Source: Bradyrhizobium sp. Ec3.3
GTDB taxonomy: Bacteria; Pseudomonadota; Alphaproteobacteria; Rhizobiales; Xanthobacteraceae
DNA: 36,627 nt
Reading direction: 5' to 3'
Assembly: GCF_000472925.1 (NCBI RefSeq)
Contig: NZ_AXAS01000070.1
Coordinates: 1-36,627, forward strand
Made by a program: the position numbers and the translations under genes. This document shows, piece after piece, positions 1-7,610 of the stretch. Position 1 is the stretch's first letter. The number at the start of each line of letters is the position of its first letter. The notes beneath the pieces are model-generated. The model saw only the letters and a program-made list of their open reading frames with translations. It was not told the origin of the DNA and searched no databases.

Positions 1-197
1 ATGGATCCAGCCTGGACCCCGGTGTTCGACTGACCGCCGGCCACCTGGACAACGGAGCCGCCGATAGCAACACCGGTCTGGTTGAGCGAGTTGTTCTGAA
101 GAAGAGTCTGGGTCAACGTCGGGATCGAGATCGAAGCAACGTTGACAGTACCGCCAGCCACCGCCTCGAGGTCCGTATCGATGAGTTCACGCATCAT
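1..197 (-). CDS. Double-glycine leader peptide, partial (runs off left edge)
   Basis: An open frame starts with two Met codons and reads at least 65 residues to the window edge without a stop. Residues 1-16 (MMRELIDTDLEAVAGG) match the bacteriocin-type double-glycine leader pattern ELxxVxGG, which C39-peptidase ABC exporters cleave after GG. The remainder is a Ser/Thr/Asn/Gln/Val/Gly-rich core with little charge. No exporter or peptidase is present in the window, so export is inference. No strong ribosome site is seen (a weak TTTGGA lies upstream). A 7-bp inverted repeat (TGGCTCG-aag-CGAGCCA, 237-253) lies 40 bp upstream. Another peptide with the same leader type is at 21054-21236. The C-terminus and true length are unknown. 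Confidence 0.6.
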   Translation of the reverse strand, partial: MMRELIDTDLEAVAGGTVNVASISIPTLTQTLLQNNSLNQTGVAIGGSVVQVAGGQSNTGVQAGS

Positions 198-298
198 GAT
201 GATTTATCCAAAGAGTTTGTATCTGTGAACAACATCTGGCTCGAAGCGAGCCAGCGCCTCACTGCTCGTGTAGATGCCTGAGGACCGATTTTTTATCT

Positions 299-534
299 GT
301 GACAGAAATCACCCACCGAACGTCCCTTCGCCAACTCGGAGGCAGCACGGAAGCTGGTCGAGATCGCCACTAGCATCGAGCCCGTGCAAGACGGTCGCAT
401 CCATATCGAGAAGATCAACGCGCCGTTGCGAGGAGTTCGGCGCCGGCATCAAGATGGCGGTCGAGCGCGGTTGGCTCGAGTTGCACGAGAGCGGGACCTA
501 TGCCCGGCTCCTACAGGCCGAAACCGCCAATTGA
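299..534 (+). pseudogene. Degenerate small conserved hypothetical gene (frameshifts and deletion)
   Basis: Three frames together resemble a small hypothetical protein I recall from Bradyrhizobium genomes. A GTG start region (299) is followed, out of frame, by ERPFANSEAARKLVEIA and QDGRIHIEKINAP. After an apparent deletion near 425 a third frame gives EFGAGIKMAVERGWLELHES up to the TGA at 532-534. No single frame covers the gene. The resemblance is from memory and not verified, but continuous good coding segments in shifting frames are visible directly. A TGTGA-N6-TCACC motif overlaps the start region (about 297-312). Confidence 0.6.
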
Positions 535-699
535 TGCGTCCTATCGAAGGAAGCCCGCCATTCGCGACGGGCTCAAGGCTAGGGAGGAAACGCGCCCATG
601 AAGACGCGGCAAAAGCCTACGACGAGTCGCGCCAATGCAGTGTGTCGCGATCGACACTGTGGACAACAAAGCGCCCCTAGCGCTACACGCAAGGAATGA

Positions 700-864
700 C
701 AGATCGGGGCTGGGGCGGCCCTTCGAGATCCTTTCAAGGTTGGCGGGCGCAAGCTCGTCACCTTGCGTGACGCCGGCCACCACTACATTGATAAGCTCGG
801 CCTGGATCCATCAGCGGGTTGGCCCATGATTTCACGCCTCATCCACCGCATAAACGGCTTTTAG
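700..864 (+). pseudogene. Remnant of a small conserved hypothetical gene
   Basis: The frame carries DPFKVGGRKLVTLRDAGHHY followed by IDKL, then loses resemblance and ends at TAG 862-864. It overlaps the convergent gene at 832-1065. The segment resembles the N-terminal half of a roughly 90-residue family (GGRxLVTLRDAGxYI-LPKAxHDxPEW) common in Bradyrhizobium. The expected LPKA..PEW half is missing. A decayed copy that does keep the second half is at about 24769-24990 on the other strand. No start codon with a ribosome site is seen. Confidence 0.5.
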
Positions 865-1065
865 CCTCTTCTCGATACTTGCAATGCGCCGCAGGCACCT
901 TGTTGTCATCGCATTGCGGCTGTGTGCCTGGATGACTACACGCCAATCGCCATCGGGCTCAGGAATGACTGCAAGCGCCACGCCTATCGGGCAATCGCCG
1001 CTATCCCTCAACTCTTCGAGAATGATCCAGCCCAAATCACCGGCAGAAATCGGTGTCTTAGCCAT
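832..1065 (-). CDS. Conserved hypothetical protein, 77 aa
   Basis: The ATG at 1065 is preceded by a strong ribosome site (GAGGGGGA), so the longer frame reaching to 1257 is rejected. The product begins MAKTPISAGDLGWIILEELR and continues with a region ending in DGDWRVVIQAHSR. The C-terminus (CLRRIASIEKRLKAVYAV) is predicted helical. It looks soluble and has no signal peptide. This N-terminal pattern recurs in small Bradyrhizobium proteins of unknown function. Its end overlaps the decayed frame at 700-864. Confidence 0.75.
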   Translation of the reverse strand: MAKTPISAGDLGWIILEELRDSGDCPIGVALAVIPEPDGDWRVVIQAHSRNAMTTRCLRRIASIEKRLKAVYAVDEA

Positions 1066-1294
1066 CGAATCCCCCTCAGCCCGGCTACAACCTATACGCG
1101 TGCGGTTTCGGCGCAAGTCCGGTCTAATTCGGAGGCCATGGCCCGTTTGCAATGCGGCGCAGGCGCATTGAACGTCGTGCCAAACCGGGCCTGATAAGCC
1201 GGCACGCGCGACGCGATCTCGAACTCCTACCGGCCGTAGTTTCCCGGCTGTGTTCATTCGTCGGTCATTAAGCTGTACCAGCTATAGGGGCAGG

Positions 1295-1465
1295 ATGAGC
1301 CAAGATGCTGATCCGCGCATCGAAGCCGAAGAGGCGATGCGCAACGCCGTAGCCGCTACCTGCCCGGTCGACCGTTTGAAATGGTTGCGTGTTGCTCTGG
1401 CGTGGCAGGACCTTGCCCAGGCTCAGGCCCAGTGCGCCCGCCAACGCGGAGCATCCGCTGCATGA
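1295..1465 (+). CDS. Small helical hypothetical protein, 56 aa
   Basis: The ATG at 1295 follows GGGGCAGG. The product pattern is DPRIEAEEAMRNAV followed by RLKWLRVALAWQDLAQAQ, an acidic helix and then an amphipathic helix. The protein encoded at 27600-27749 (minus) has the same layout (DPESEAEAAMKRAA, then RLIQLALAWHQLARE), so the two are paralogues within this window. No membrane segment or signal peptide is seen. Function is unknown. Confidence 0.65.
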   Translation: MSQDADPRIEAEEAMRNAVAATCPVDRLKWLRVALAWQDLAQAQAQCARQRGASAA

Positions 1466-1604
1466 AGCTCACCGCCGAACGTCCTGCGCCAACCCGGAAG
1501 CCGCAGCCCGAAATCTACAAACGATTCACATAGGCAAATACAGGCCGAGGGAATGAGAGCCCCTATCGTCGCTGATCGAGTCAGCGATTGGGGAGGAACA
1601 ATCC

Positions 1605-1817
1605 TTGAGCGGCGATGCAACTTCACAAGGTAGGTTTGTCATTCGGCAAGGACGCGAAGGTTGGATGGTTTACGATCGAGAGCGTAAGGGGCCGGCGCAT
1701 ATTGGGCCCCGTTTGGCAGCCAATCTGACGATGGAGGAAGCCGAACACTTGATGCAGATCCTGAATACCAACCCGAAAGAAATACCTCGTTCTGAAGTCA
1801 GCTGGGAGCCTTTCTGA
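1605..1817 (+). CDS. Small hypothetical protein, 70 aa, TTG start
   Basis: A good ribosome site (GGGAGGA, about 1590-1597) sits 7-8 nt before TTG at 1605, and no ATG or GTG fits better. The product contains GRFVIRQGREGWMVYDRERK, then a segment (GPRLAANLTMEEAEHLMQIL) that looks like a helix. It is soluble, of mixed charge and of unknown function. It is followed after 50 bp by the broken cupin gene on the same strand, so the two may once have been co-transcribed. Confidence 0.65.
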   Translation: MSGDATSQGRFVIRQGREGWMVYDRERKGPAHIGPRLAANLTMEEAEHLMQILNTNPKEIPRSEVSWEPF

Positions 1818-1868
1818 GCGCACGAAACCCGGAACCTGGGGCCGTGTAATCTGCAGTGGGGAAAACCG

Positions 1869-2313
1869 ATGCCGCTCGCTGCCATTGAGACGTGGCACTA
1901 CAAGACGGATCTCGATCCGTCGCCGATCGAGCCATCCTGGATCATTGAAGGAAATCCGGAAGCCCGTTCCCGCCTGCTGTCGTCGAGCGCGTGCCACACT
2001 GCCCACGCCATGATCTGGTCGTGCACCGAAGGCAAGTTCAACTGGTACTACGATCTCGATGAGACCATCATGATCCTCGAAGGATCAATCGTGCTCGAAA
2101 TCGACGGCATGCCGCCGAAGCGCTATGGCGTTGGTGACGTGATATTTTTTCGCAGCGGCGCGCGCGCCAAATGGCACGCCGAGGGCTATGTGAAGAAGGT
2201 TGCTCTTCGTCCACCTGACCTATCCGATCCCGTTGGGCATCGCGATCCGAGCCTTCAACAAACTCAAGTCGCTGATCGCGCGGAACGCACCCCGGGGCTC
2301 GCTTGCGGAGTAA
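1869..2313 (+). pseudogene. Cupin-domain protein, frameshifted near the C-terminus
   Basis: The ATG at 1869 opens a cupin-like protein. The core DLDETIMILEGSIVLEIDGM and YGVGDVIFFRSGARAKWHAE shows the small beta-barrel pattern (EGSxxxxxxG...GDxxxF..G..A.W) of the DUF861-type cupins. At about 2200-2210 the frame breaks. The original frame runs on with unlikely residues to 2366, while the +1-shifted frame continues with HLTYPIPLGIAIRAFNKLKS and ends at TAA 2311-2313. The simplest reading is a one-base insertion in GTTGCTCTTCGTC. A sequencing error is possible. Confidence 0.65.
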
Positions 2314-2378
2314 GACCGCACTTCCGCTATTGCTCCCCGACCAAAGCTCCAGCTGCGGTTACGTAGGCCGTAAACCGG

Positions 2379-2552
2379 ATGCCGGGCCGCGCAGAACTTT
2401 CCGCCGCGGCTTCCAGATCGACAGGCGAATATCTGTCGATCTACGCAGGGTCGGCTCGAGCGCGCGATCCGGACATGAAGGAGATATTTCTGGCTGATGC
2501 TGGATCACATCTCACAAGCAGCGAGCGGCCTGACATTTTTTTCACATTCTAA
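2379..2552 (+). CDS. Possible small protein, 57 aa (weak)
   Basis: An ATG-to-TAA frame of 57 residues begins MPGRAELSAAASRSTGEYL and ends PDIFFTF. There is no clear ribosome site, membrane segment or recognised motif. It is included because the otherwise empty 550-bp stretch 2314-2867 holds nothing better. It could be chance. Confidence 0.25.
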   Translation: MPGRAELSAAASRSTGEYLSIYAGSARARDPDMKEIFLADAGSHLTSSERPDIFFTF

Positions 2553-2867
2553 CCTACCGCGAAACGCTAGAGTGGGGTGCGGGTTCGAGCGCCGCTAGGT
2601 AAGAGCTCCAAGCTACTAATCATCAGCCACCCACCTGCCGCCACCACGCGTCTCTCCCTATTGGCCGCGGGTCAGTTTCCATGTCCCAAGAGGTCCAATA
2701 TGCTGGCAACATATCGTACCCTTCGGTGGCTGGGTTTTTCACGCTGGGGGGCCACGCGAAAACTTCTGAAAATCTACTGTGTGACTTTCCAATCGCGACT
2801 GTTCTAGACAAGACAGCGGCGCGGGGCCGCCTGAGTGGGCGCCTCGGCGGCTGGTGGAAGTCGGACT

Positions 2868-3302
2868 TTACATCTGTCGTCTCACACTTTCGAGAAATCG
2901 TTGTTTCTCGCCAGGCGCGTAACCTTGGGAAGCTCCATAATACGGTTCATTGTATTGATTGTACGGTGCAGTCCGGTAGTGGATCGGTGGCTCAGGTGGC
3001 GCGTACGATCTGGTCACAGCGTACGCGGTTGATCGTGATCCGACTTGGCGAGAATAACGCCGATTGTTCCCTCTCGCAGGCGCCGTCGCACCAGCGTAAT
3101 ACGGGTTGAGGATGCACATCTGACCGTTGGCCGACGCCCTGCATTGGTCCATCGTCGTGTAGCTGCATCTATAGTAAGGGCTGGCTCCGAAAGAGACGAC
3201 ATACAAGCAAACGGGAAAAGCCGGATCATATCTTTGAGCCCGGGCGTGCCCTGCTGTTAAAATGATACCCATCGTCAAAAGCGTCAAAGCCAATGTGCGC
3301 AT
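2868..3302 (-). CDS. DUF3551-type secreted protein, 144 aa
   Basis: The ATG at 3302 has GGAGGA at good spacing; the TTG five codons upstream is rejected. Residues 1-22 are a Sec signal peptide (MRTLALTLLTMGIILTAGHA, then RA). It is followed by the DUF3551 signature: QRYDPAFPVCLYV, CSYTTMDQCRASANGQMC and NPYY, with paired cysteines. The C-terminal half is Tyr/Pro/Arg-rich and low complexity. The protein is probably periplasmic or extracellular; the function of the family is not known. A shorter paralogue is encoded at 20456-20725. Confidence 0.85.
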   Translation of the reverse strand: MRTLALTLLTMGIILTAGHARAQRYDPAFPVCLYVVSFGASPYYRCSYTTMDQCRASANGQMCILNPYYAGATAPARGNNRRYSRQVGSRSTAYAVTRSYAPPEPPIHYRTAPYNQYNEPYYGASQGYAPGEKQRFLESVRRQM

Positions 3303-3548
3303 TGGAACTTCCTCCAAATCGGCACAACACCCCTACACCGTTGGCGGTATTGATCCAAGTCAACGCTCACGGAATAGGTTCATGCGCGTGCAGTGAGAGG
3401 CGGCCCAGTCTTGCTTCGAGAAGCCTTCCCTGCGCGCAAAAGTCCGACATCCCGTCGTGGCGCACCGCGTCGCCGTCGCTGAGAAACGATTGCGCACGAA
3501 AACGGCGATAGAAGAGTCTGCGCTGTCGAGGTGCAAGAGACTGCACCA

Positions 3549-3770
3549 ATGACCAACCTACCGCTCAGTCCACGCGAGAAGCAACTCCTGAGGCGCTTTG
3601 TCGCCGGGAAAACGGATGCTCAGATCGCCGAGCGGCTCGGTGGCACCGCAACGCAAGTCGCAGAACAGCGTGTCCGCCTACTTGAAAAGCTGAAGATCAG
3701 CGCGCCGGACGAGATCGCCGATGCGGCCGAGCGACTGGCTAGCTGGAGAACCTACAGAGGCATAACGTAG
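3549..3770 (+). CDS. Stand-alone LuxR/GerE-type HTH protein, 73 aa
   Basis: Residues 5-50 (LSPREKQLLRRFVAGKTDAQ, then IAERLGGTATQVAEQRVRLL) follow the GerE helix-turn-helix pattern LSpRE..vL...a.G.t...IA..L....tV..h...i..KL. There is no receiver or ligand-binding domain, so it is an isolated DNA-binding module. The ATG at 3549 is preferred to a GTG 18 bases upstream, though neither has a strong ribosome site. It lies 560 bp upstream of the response regulator gene at 4332. A functional link is only a guess. Confidence 0.7.
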   Translation: MTNLPLSPREKQLLRRFVAGKTDAQIAERLGGTATQVAEQRVRLLEKLKISAPDEIADAAERLASWRTYRGIT

Positions 3771-3879
3771 GCACCAGGCGAACAACGCTGGCCGTTGTCC
3801 TGTAGTCCGGCGCTGCCGGCGCGCTGTACGGCCTTCCCGGCGAAAGACGCGTCGACCGCAAACCCTAACAGGTCCTAGT

Positions 3880-4098
3880 TCAAGCATGGTCTAGTTCTCT
3901 AAGGATTTGAGCGCGGTGCGCAACGAATTGCATTTGCGTCCGCAGGAATGTTTCCAAGAGTGCGCGAGCCAAAGTTGTGTCATGCCCATGATGTTCAAGG
4001 TCTTCGATACGCTGTTCTTGGTCGGAAACATTCTGCTCGCCACGCAACAGGTGGCGCTCAGCTTGTTCAAGATGTTGAAGATGCGGGGACCGATCCAT
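3880..4098 (-). CDS. Small coiled-coil hypothetical protein, 72 aa
   Basis: The product (MDRSPHLQHLEQAERHLLRG start; RIEDLEHHGHDTTLARALLE in the middle) is nearly all helical, rich in Glu, His, Arg and Leu, with no signal peptide or membrane helix. The pattern HGHDT..AR.LL..F recurs in short Bradyrhizobium proteins of unknown function. It lies head-away from the response regulator gene and shares the upstream region 4099-4331 with it. Confidence 0.75.
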   Translation of the reverse strand: MDRSPHLQHLEQAERHLLRGEQNVSDQEQRIEDLEHHGHDTTLARALLETFLRTQMQFVAHRAQILRELDHA

Positions 4099-4256
4099 CT
4101 TGCTCTCCTCGCTATAGGCGGGAGCGCTAGCGGTCTCTCAGCCACCGGCGCCTACGGACGAAGCCTAGCCGGTGATGCCGAACAATAACGCTTTTGCCGA
4201 AACGTTACGAGGAATTCCCTTGTCCACACCACACGGCAAGCTGCGTAGCGGAACTT

Positions 4257-4293
4257 GGAACCGCACAAGGGAACGCTTTCGTCGATTGACGTT
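4257..4293 (+). promoter_or_regulatory. Possible EcfG-type general stress promoter
   Basis: GGAAC at 4257-4261 is followed 18 bases later by CGTC (4280-4283). A second GGAAC at 4270-4274 is followed 15 bases later by CGTT (4290-4293). The alphaproteobacterial EcfG consensus is GGAAC-N16 to 18-CGTT, so neither pairing is perfect. It lies 40-70 bp before the response regulator start. Confidence 0.3.
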
Positions 4294-4331
4294 TGTCTCA
4301 ACGAGGCAGAACGACGCGAGGGGTGGAACAG

Positions 4332-4715
4332 ATGGCCCACCACAACGAACCTTCCTTGAAGGACTGCCGAGTTCTTATTGTCGAGGATGAGTATCTTATC
4401 GGAGACGACCTCGCGAACGCTCTCCGGGCGCTCGGTGCTCATGTGGTCGGGCCGGTCACTGAACTCGCCGACGCGATGTCTGTCGAGCACGATTGTTTCG
4501 ATGTCGCCGTGGTCGATATCAACCTGCGCGGTTGGTCATCCCTTCCGGTCGCGGACGAATTCATGCGTGTCGGAAAGCCCTTCATTTTCACGACTGGCTA
4601 CGGTGTCGAGATCATCCCCGAGCGCTTCCAGCATGTGCGACGATGGGAGAAGCCGTATGAGATCGAGAACGTCACGGCTGATGTCGCCGAACTGTGTGGC
4701 GAACGTTCTCTTTGA
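4332..4715 (+). CDS. Single-domain response regulator, 127 aa
   Basis: A complete receiver domain with no output domain. The acidic pair is E18-D19 (VLIVEDE), the phosphoacceptor is D62 (VAVVDINLRG), the switch threonines are T87/T88 (FIFTTGYG), and the conserved lysine is K107 with following proline (WEKP). It is likely phosphorylated by a histidine kinase encoded elsewhere; no kinase is in the window. The ATG at 4332 puts the first strand about 13 residues in, as expected; an upstream in-frame ATG at 4293 has no ribosome site. A possible EcfG promoter precedes it, which would suit the stress-linked receiver proteins of this group. Confidence 0.88.
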   Translation: MAHHNEPSLKDCRVLIVEDEYLIGDDLANALRALGAHVVGPVTELADAMSVEHDCFDVAVVDINLRGWSSLPVADEFMRVGKPFIFTTGYGVEIIPERFQHVRRWEKPYEIENVTADVAELCGERSL

Positions 4716-4725
4716 TGCGCGAAAC

Positions 4726-4860
4726 GCCGGTGATGGCGGACCGTCCGCAGGGTCGTCCTGGTCCTCCGGCGCGCGTGAAAATGCGGGTTACGTGCGACCG
4801 CCTCTATTGAGAATATCTGCCGCGAATCCGTGGATGCAGTTGCGGGTTAGGCAACAGTCT
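4726..4860 (+). repeat. Dispersed repeat, copy 1 (pairs with 8326-8462)
   Basis: This non-coding stretch aligns by eye with 8326-8462. Shared blocks include ATGGCGGACC-TCCGCA, GGTCGTCC-GGTCCTC, GCGACC, and ATCCGTGG-TGCAGTT in the same order and similar spacing. Identity is roughly three quarters. No protein-like frame is conserved between the copies, so it is probably a non-coding or decayed mobile repeat. Confidence 0.6.
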
Positions 4861-4887
4861 GCCAAGGACGCGTTCTCATAAATCGAG

Positions 4888-4914
4888 ATGGGGGCGTGTC
4901 CGCCATGCCCCCAT
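4888..4914. terminator. Stem-loop between convergent genes
   Basis: Perfect 8-bp arms ATGGGGGC (4888-4895) and GCCCCCAT (4907-4914) enclose an 11-nt loop. It sits between the convergent response regulator and Gly-rich genes, a position suited to a bidirectional terminator. There is no T-run on either side, and the loop resembles the TCCGC-ATGCCCCCA repeat found elsewhere. Confidence 0.4.
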
Positions 4915-4938
4915 AGCAGTTAAACGGCGTCGCGCCGC

Positions 4939-5325
4939 TCAGTACGGATAGTACCCGCCGGGGCAGGCATAGTTGCCGTACGCGTCGTAGCCGCAGCCGC
5001 CGCGGTAGTAGGACCCCGCCGCAGCCGCGCCGACCGCAGCCGCACCCACTGCCGCCGCACCGACCCCGTAGCGGTAGCCGCGATACGCCCCTGCATACGC
5101 ACCCCGATAGCCGTAGCGCCCGCCGCGCACAGCGACAGCGCCGCCCCGGTATCCGCGAGCCGCGACTGCGCCCCCGCGGTAGCCTCCTGCTCGCACGGCA
5201 CCGCCGTGGAAGCCTCCGGCGCGCATGCCGCCGCCGCGACCGCCGCGGGCGAATGCGTCATCGGGAGTGAAGGTGACCAGCAGCGTGGCTGCGGCTGCCG
5301 AAGCGATGAGAATTCGACGCAACAT
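4939..5325 (-). CDS. Secreted Gly/Tyr/Arg-rich repeat protein, 128 aa
   Basis: The ATG at 5325 has AAGGAG 8 bases upstream. The first 27 or so residues form a Sec signal peptide (MLRRILIASAAAATLLVTFT, ending near DDAFA). The mature part is built of GGYRGGAVAxRG-like repeats, then GYRGAYAGAYRGYRYG, a hydrophobic Ala/Val/Gly patch (VGAAAVGAAAVGAAAAG), and a Cys-containing tail with Tyr and Gly (YRGGCGYDAYGNYACPGG). This is a common low-complexity secreted type of unknown role in rhizobia. A FixK/FNR-like box lies 96 bp upstream. Confidence 0.75.
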   Translation of the reverse strand: MLRRILIASAAAATLLVTFTPDDAFARGGRGGGMRAGGFHGGAVRAGGYRGGAVAARGYRGGAVAVRGGRYGYRGAYAGAYRGYRYGVGAAAVGAAAVGAAAAGSYYRGGCGYDAYGNYACPGGYYPY

Positions 5326-5420
5326 TAGCGTACTCCTTCTTCGAGAGAGGAAGCCGCGGACACCTGCATCGCGTTGACCGCGGGTCCGCCCGAAGTCTCG
5401 CGCGCTGGAGCTTCGCACCT

Positions 5421-5434
5421 TTGACCTGGATCAA
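5421..5434. promoter_or_regulatory. FNR/FixK-like box
   Basis: TTGAC-CTGG-ATCAA differs by one base from the FNR/FixK consensus TTGAT-N4-ATCAA. It is centred about 100 bp upstream of the start of the Gly-rich secreted protein (minus strand). A nearly identical box with the same CTGG core is at 17860-17873. Confidence 0.5.
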
Positions 5435-5531
5435 TCCTCACGTTCATCTTCGTGAACGACTGCTCCATCGACCGCCTTCACGCTGACGCCGCAATTGGAG
5501 TATCCTGCCGGGACGAACAGGAATGACGCTG

Positions 5532-6081
5532 ATGACCGAGGTCGTCACCGACGGGGCTATCTCTCGACGGCGGTCCATCATGCGCGAGACCGTCAGCGCG
5601 TCGGCACTCGCACTGCACCTCGATTGCAGCCGGCAAGCTCGAATCGGAAGGCGTGATCCAGCGGCATGGTCAGGGCTTCCCGCTGGACCAGAGCCGTGTT
5701 GCGTACCTGCGGCACCTGCGGCGCGAACACAAGCACTCACCCCGCACGGAAGCCGACGCTGATCACGTCAACGCCAAGACCGAACTGCTGCAGATCAAGA
5801 TTGAGGAGAAGAAGCGCACCTTGGTGCGGCGTGACGCGGCCGACGAACTGATCGATCAGATCGCGGGCACCGTCCTGACGCATCTGTCCGGCATGGCGGC
5901 GCGCTGCTCGCGCGACACGACGGTCAGGCGCAACATCGACGCGGTCGTGGATCTGGTCTGGCGCGAGATCGCGGCAGCCTGTCTTACCAAGGCGGGCGAG
6001 TGGAACGAGCCATCACTCGCTGCGCAGGACCGACGCTCCGGCATCGCTCTGCTGCGGGTCGCCTTATCATACCGCGCTTAA
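5532..6081 (+). pseudogene. Phage terminase small subunit (Nu1)-like gene, frameshifted
   Basis: The upstream frame gives MTEVVTDGAISRR and VSASALALHLDCSR, a winged-helix/HTH opening typical of Nu1-like packaging proteins. After CGG at about 5632 the good coding moves one frame over, to LESEGVIQRHGQGFPLDQSR, and runs to TAA 6079-6081 with charged helices (KTELLQIKIEEKKRTLVRRD). Between them the expected turn of the HTH (a TYIGK-like segment) is missing, so about 11 bases were deleted. The downstream part alone could be translated from ATG 5653 (142 aa) but would lack the DNA-binding N-terminus. This is a phage remnant. Confidence 0.6.
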
Positions 6082-6117
6082 CTATTGTACCATCTCGCAC
6101 ACAAAAGGCGGTGCGCG

Positions 6118-6207
6118 ATGTGGCGTATGTCGAACACGCAAGCGCTGATCTTCGTCGCGGCGGTCGTCGTCATGGTCGCGCTGGCGGTTTGGTGGCTGGC
6201 GCTGTAG
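6118..6207 (+). CDS. Tiny single-helix membrane protein, 29 aa
   Basis: The frame MWRMSNTQALIFVAAVVVMV continues ALAVWWLAL and stops. It has a short polar N-terminus and one strongly hydrophobic helix. An internal Met at codon 4 is an alternative start. The weak ribosome site is AAAAGGCGG. It may be a separate small protein or the detached signal peptide of the frame beginning at 6248. Confidence 0.45.
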   Translation: MWRMSNTQALIFVAAVVVMVALAVWWLAL

Positions 6208-6247
6208 CCAGCGATCGAGGCGCCAATATGCTGGCTCATCTCCGGAA

Positions 6248-6487
6248 TTGCGCGCGTGGTTCAACGGCCTGAGCAGCGGCATGGGGCCGTGCTGCTCGGT
6301 CGCCGATGGCCGAACGATCGCCGACGCCGACTGGATCAGCAGCGCCGGTCACCTTCGCGTCCGCGTGCCGCGCAGCGATGCCGATGACAGCGAGCTGGTG
6401 TGGGTCGATGTGCCCGACGAGGCGGTCATCACCGCGCCGAACCGGGCGGGGCGAACGATCGTGTGGCCGCTCTGGGCCCTCGGCTAG
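6248..6487 (+). CDS. Hypothetical protein, 79 aa, N-terminus uncertain
   Basis: Only a TTG start is available, without a good ribosome site. The product contains AWFNGLSSGMGPCCSVADG, DADWISSAGHLRVRVP, and VWVDVPDEAVITAPNRAGRT followed by IVWPLW. This layout (a W-containing start, a vicinal CC, repeated beta-strand pattern) is familiar from small rhizobial proteins that normally carry a signal peptide. Here no signal peptide is in frame. The hydrophobic peptide at 6118-6207 may be its detached leader, which would make this a broken gene. Confidence 0.5.
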   Translation: MRAWFNGLSSGMGPCCSVADGRTIADADWISSAGHLRVRVPRSDADDSELVWVDVPDEAVITAPNRAGRTIVWPLWALG

Positions 6488-6715
6488 CGTCTCGATCCGC
6501 TGCTTTATGCCGGGAAGCATGACGTAGATCGCTGCTTGCTGCGGACAGCGGGACAAGGGACAAATCCCCTTTTAGGCGGCGCGGCCATTGGCCCCAAAAC
6601 AGGGGGGCGCGGTAAGCCGCGGCAATTTCGGAGCATGCCACCGCCGCGCCACCAAATCGCCTAACGACTCAACGACGCAAGTTGCAGCGGGCGGGGCGAT
6701 GCGCACGGGTGCAGT

Positions 6716-6910
6716 ATGATGCGCTGGTCCAATCTATTTCTGGCGGTCCTGAGTGGGCTGACGGCTACGACGTTCCTACTTGGCGCGGTCCTCACTCGAA
6801 ATATTGTTGTGTCAGAACGCAGCAAGGCCCGGACCCTGACCAATATTGAGAACGGTGGCCGAGCCAACTTGGATTTTGGTGTCGCAGACCTCCGAGGGTC
6901 GCTGCCGTAG
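6716..6910 (+). CDS. Possible small membrane protein, 64 aa (weak)
   Basis: MMRWSNLFLAVLSGLTATTF is followed by LLGAVLTRNIVV, giving one hydrophobic helix near the N-terminus, then a polar tail. There is no convincing ribosome site and no recognised family. The next 540 bases (6911-7450) hold no frame I can support. Confidence 0.3.
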   Translation: MMRWSNLFLAVLSGLTATTFLLGAVLTRNIVVSERSKARTLTNIENGGRANLDFGVADLRGSLP

Positions 6911-7483
6911 GAAGTTGATCACCGCGGCGTTAGGACCCGGAGCGGCCAGTCGTCGCAGCGAAGCCAGCCGCCATCACCGCGCTCGCGGAGATGGGCAAGC
7001 AGTTGCGCGCGGTAGCCCCGCTCCATCGCTGGGGCTGGGGGCTGAAAGCAGTGGAGCGGGGAGTCCGGGGCTTCGGTCGGACCAGCGCGGAATCGATCGA
7101 TGTCCAAGACGCAATCGATTTGCGCTCGCGATTCTGGCGAGCTGGCGGCCGACACATGGCGCCAATCGTTCAGACTATGAAAAACCTAACAGGTGTTGCC
7201 GCCGTGCAATTTGCAAAGCCACATTGCTGCCCCACTATCGACCTTAGCCGGTCATGATTTGACCAGCGGGACTGACTGGCTAGGCTCGGCACATTCTTCG
7301 GCGGGGGCAGTGTGCCGGGCCGCCCGCCTGTTAATGCCGTCCCATACCACCGACAAAATCCTCATCGAGCCGCTCGCCGGCGATCACGGTCGGGCGCAGC
7401 CGAAACACTCGCTCTGATAGATTAGGACCCATTTGCGCTGCCTAAACGTTATGAGGCCATGGGCGGATCCGGAGGGGATCGCG

Positions 7484-7576
7484 GTGGACCGAACAGAACG
7501 GTTCTTTGCTGGAATGGCCGTCCTGGGCGGAATTTGCTTGTGCGCTGCGTTCGCCGTGTGGATGCTCGGTCTGTAA
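7484..7576 (+). CDS. Tiny single-helix membrane protein, 30 aa, GTG start
   Basis: GGAGGGG lies 6 bases before GTG at 7484, an excellent site, so the in-frame ATG at 7451 is rejected. The product starts VDRTERFFAGMAVLGGICLC and ends AAFAVWMLGL: a short charged N-terminus and one membrane helix. It is too short for most gene finders. Function is unknown. Confidence 0.55.
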   Translation: MDRTERFFAGMAVLGGICLCAAFAVWMLGL

Positions 7577-7588
7577 TTCGAGATACTA

Positions 7589-7610
7589 GCGGGGAGGAAT
7601 TAGGACAGTG
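7589..7610 (+). repeat. 22-bp repeat ending AATTAGGACAGTG, copy 1
   Basis: GCGGGGAGGAATTAGGACAG followed by TG matches 23435-23456 at 20 of 22 positions. Here it follows a small membrane gene by 12 bp; at the other site it precedes a small gene by about 30 bp. Confidence 0.55.

Noticed and set aside
2575..2600. GGTTCGAG near 2583 as the end of a tRNA
   Set aside because: No acceptor stem, D-arm or anticodon arm can be drawn around it, and the T-stem does not pair over five bases.
6919..7155. 78-codon minus-strand frame with GDGGWLRCDDWPL
   Set aside because: Slightly protein-like end but no start context or known family; not enough to support a gene.
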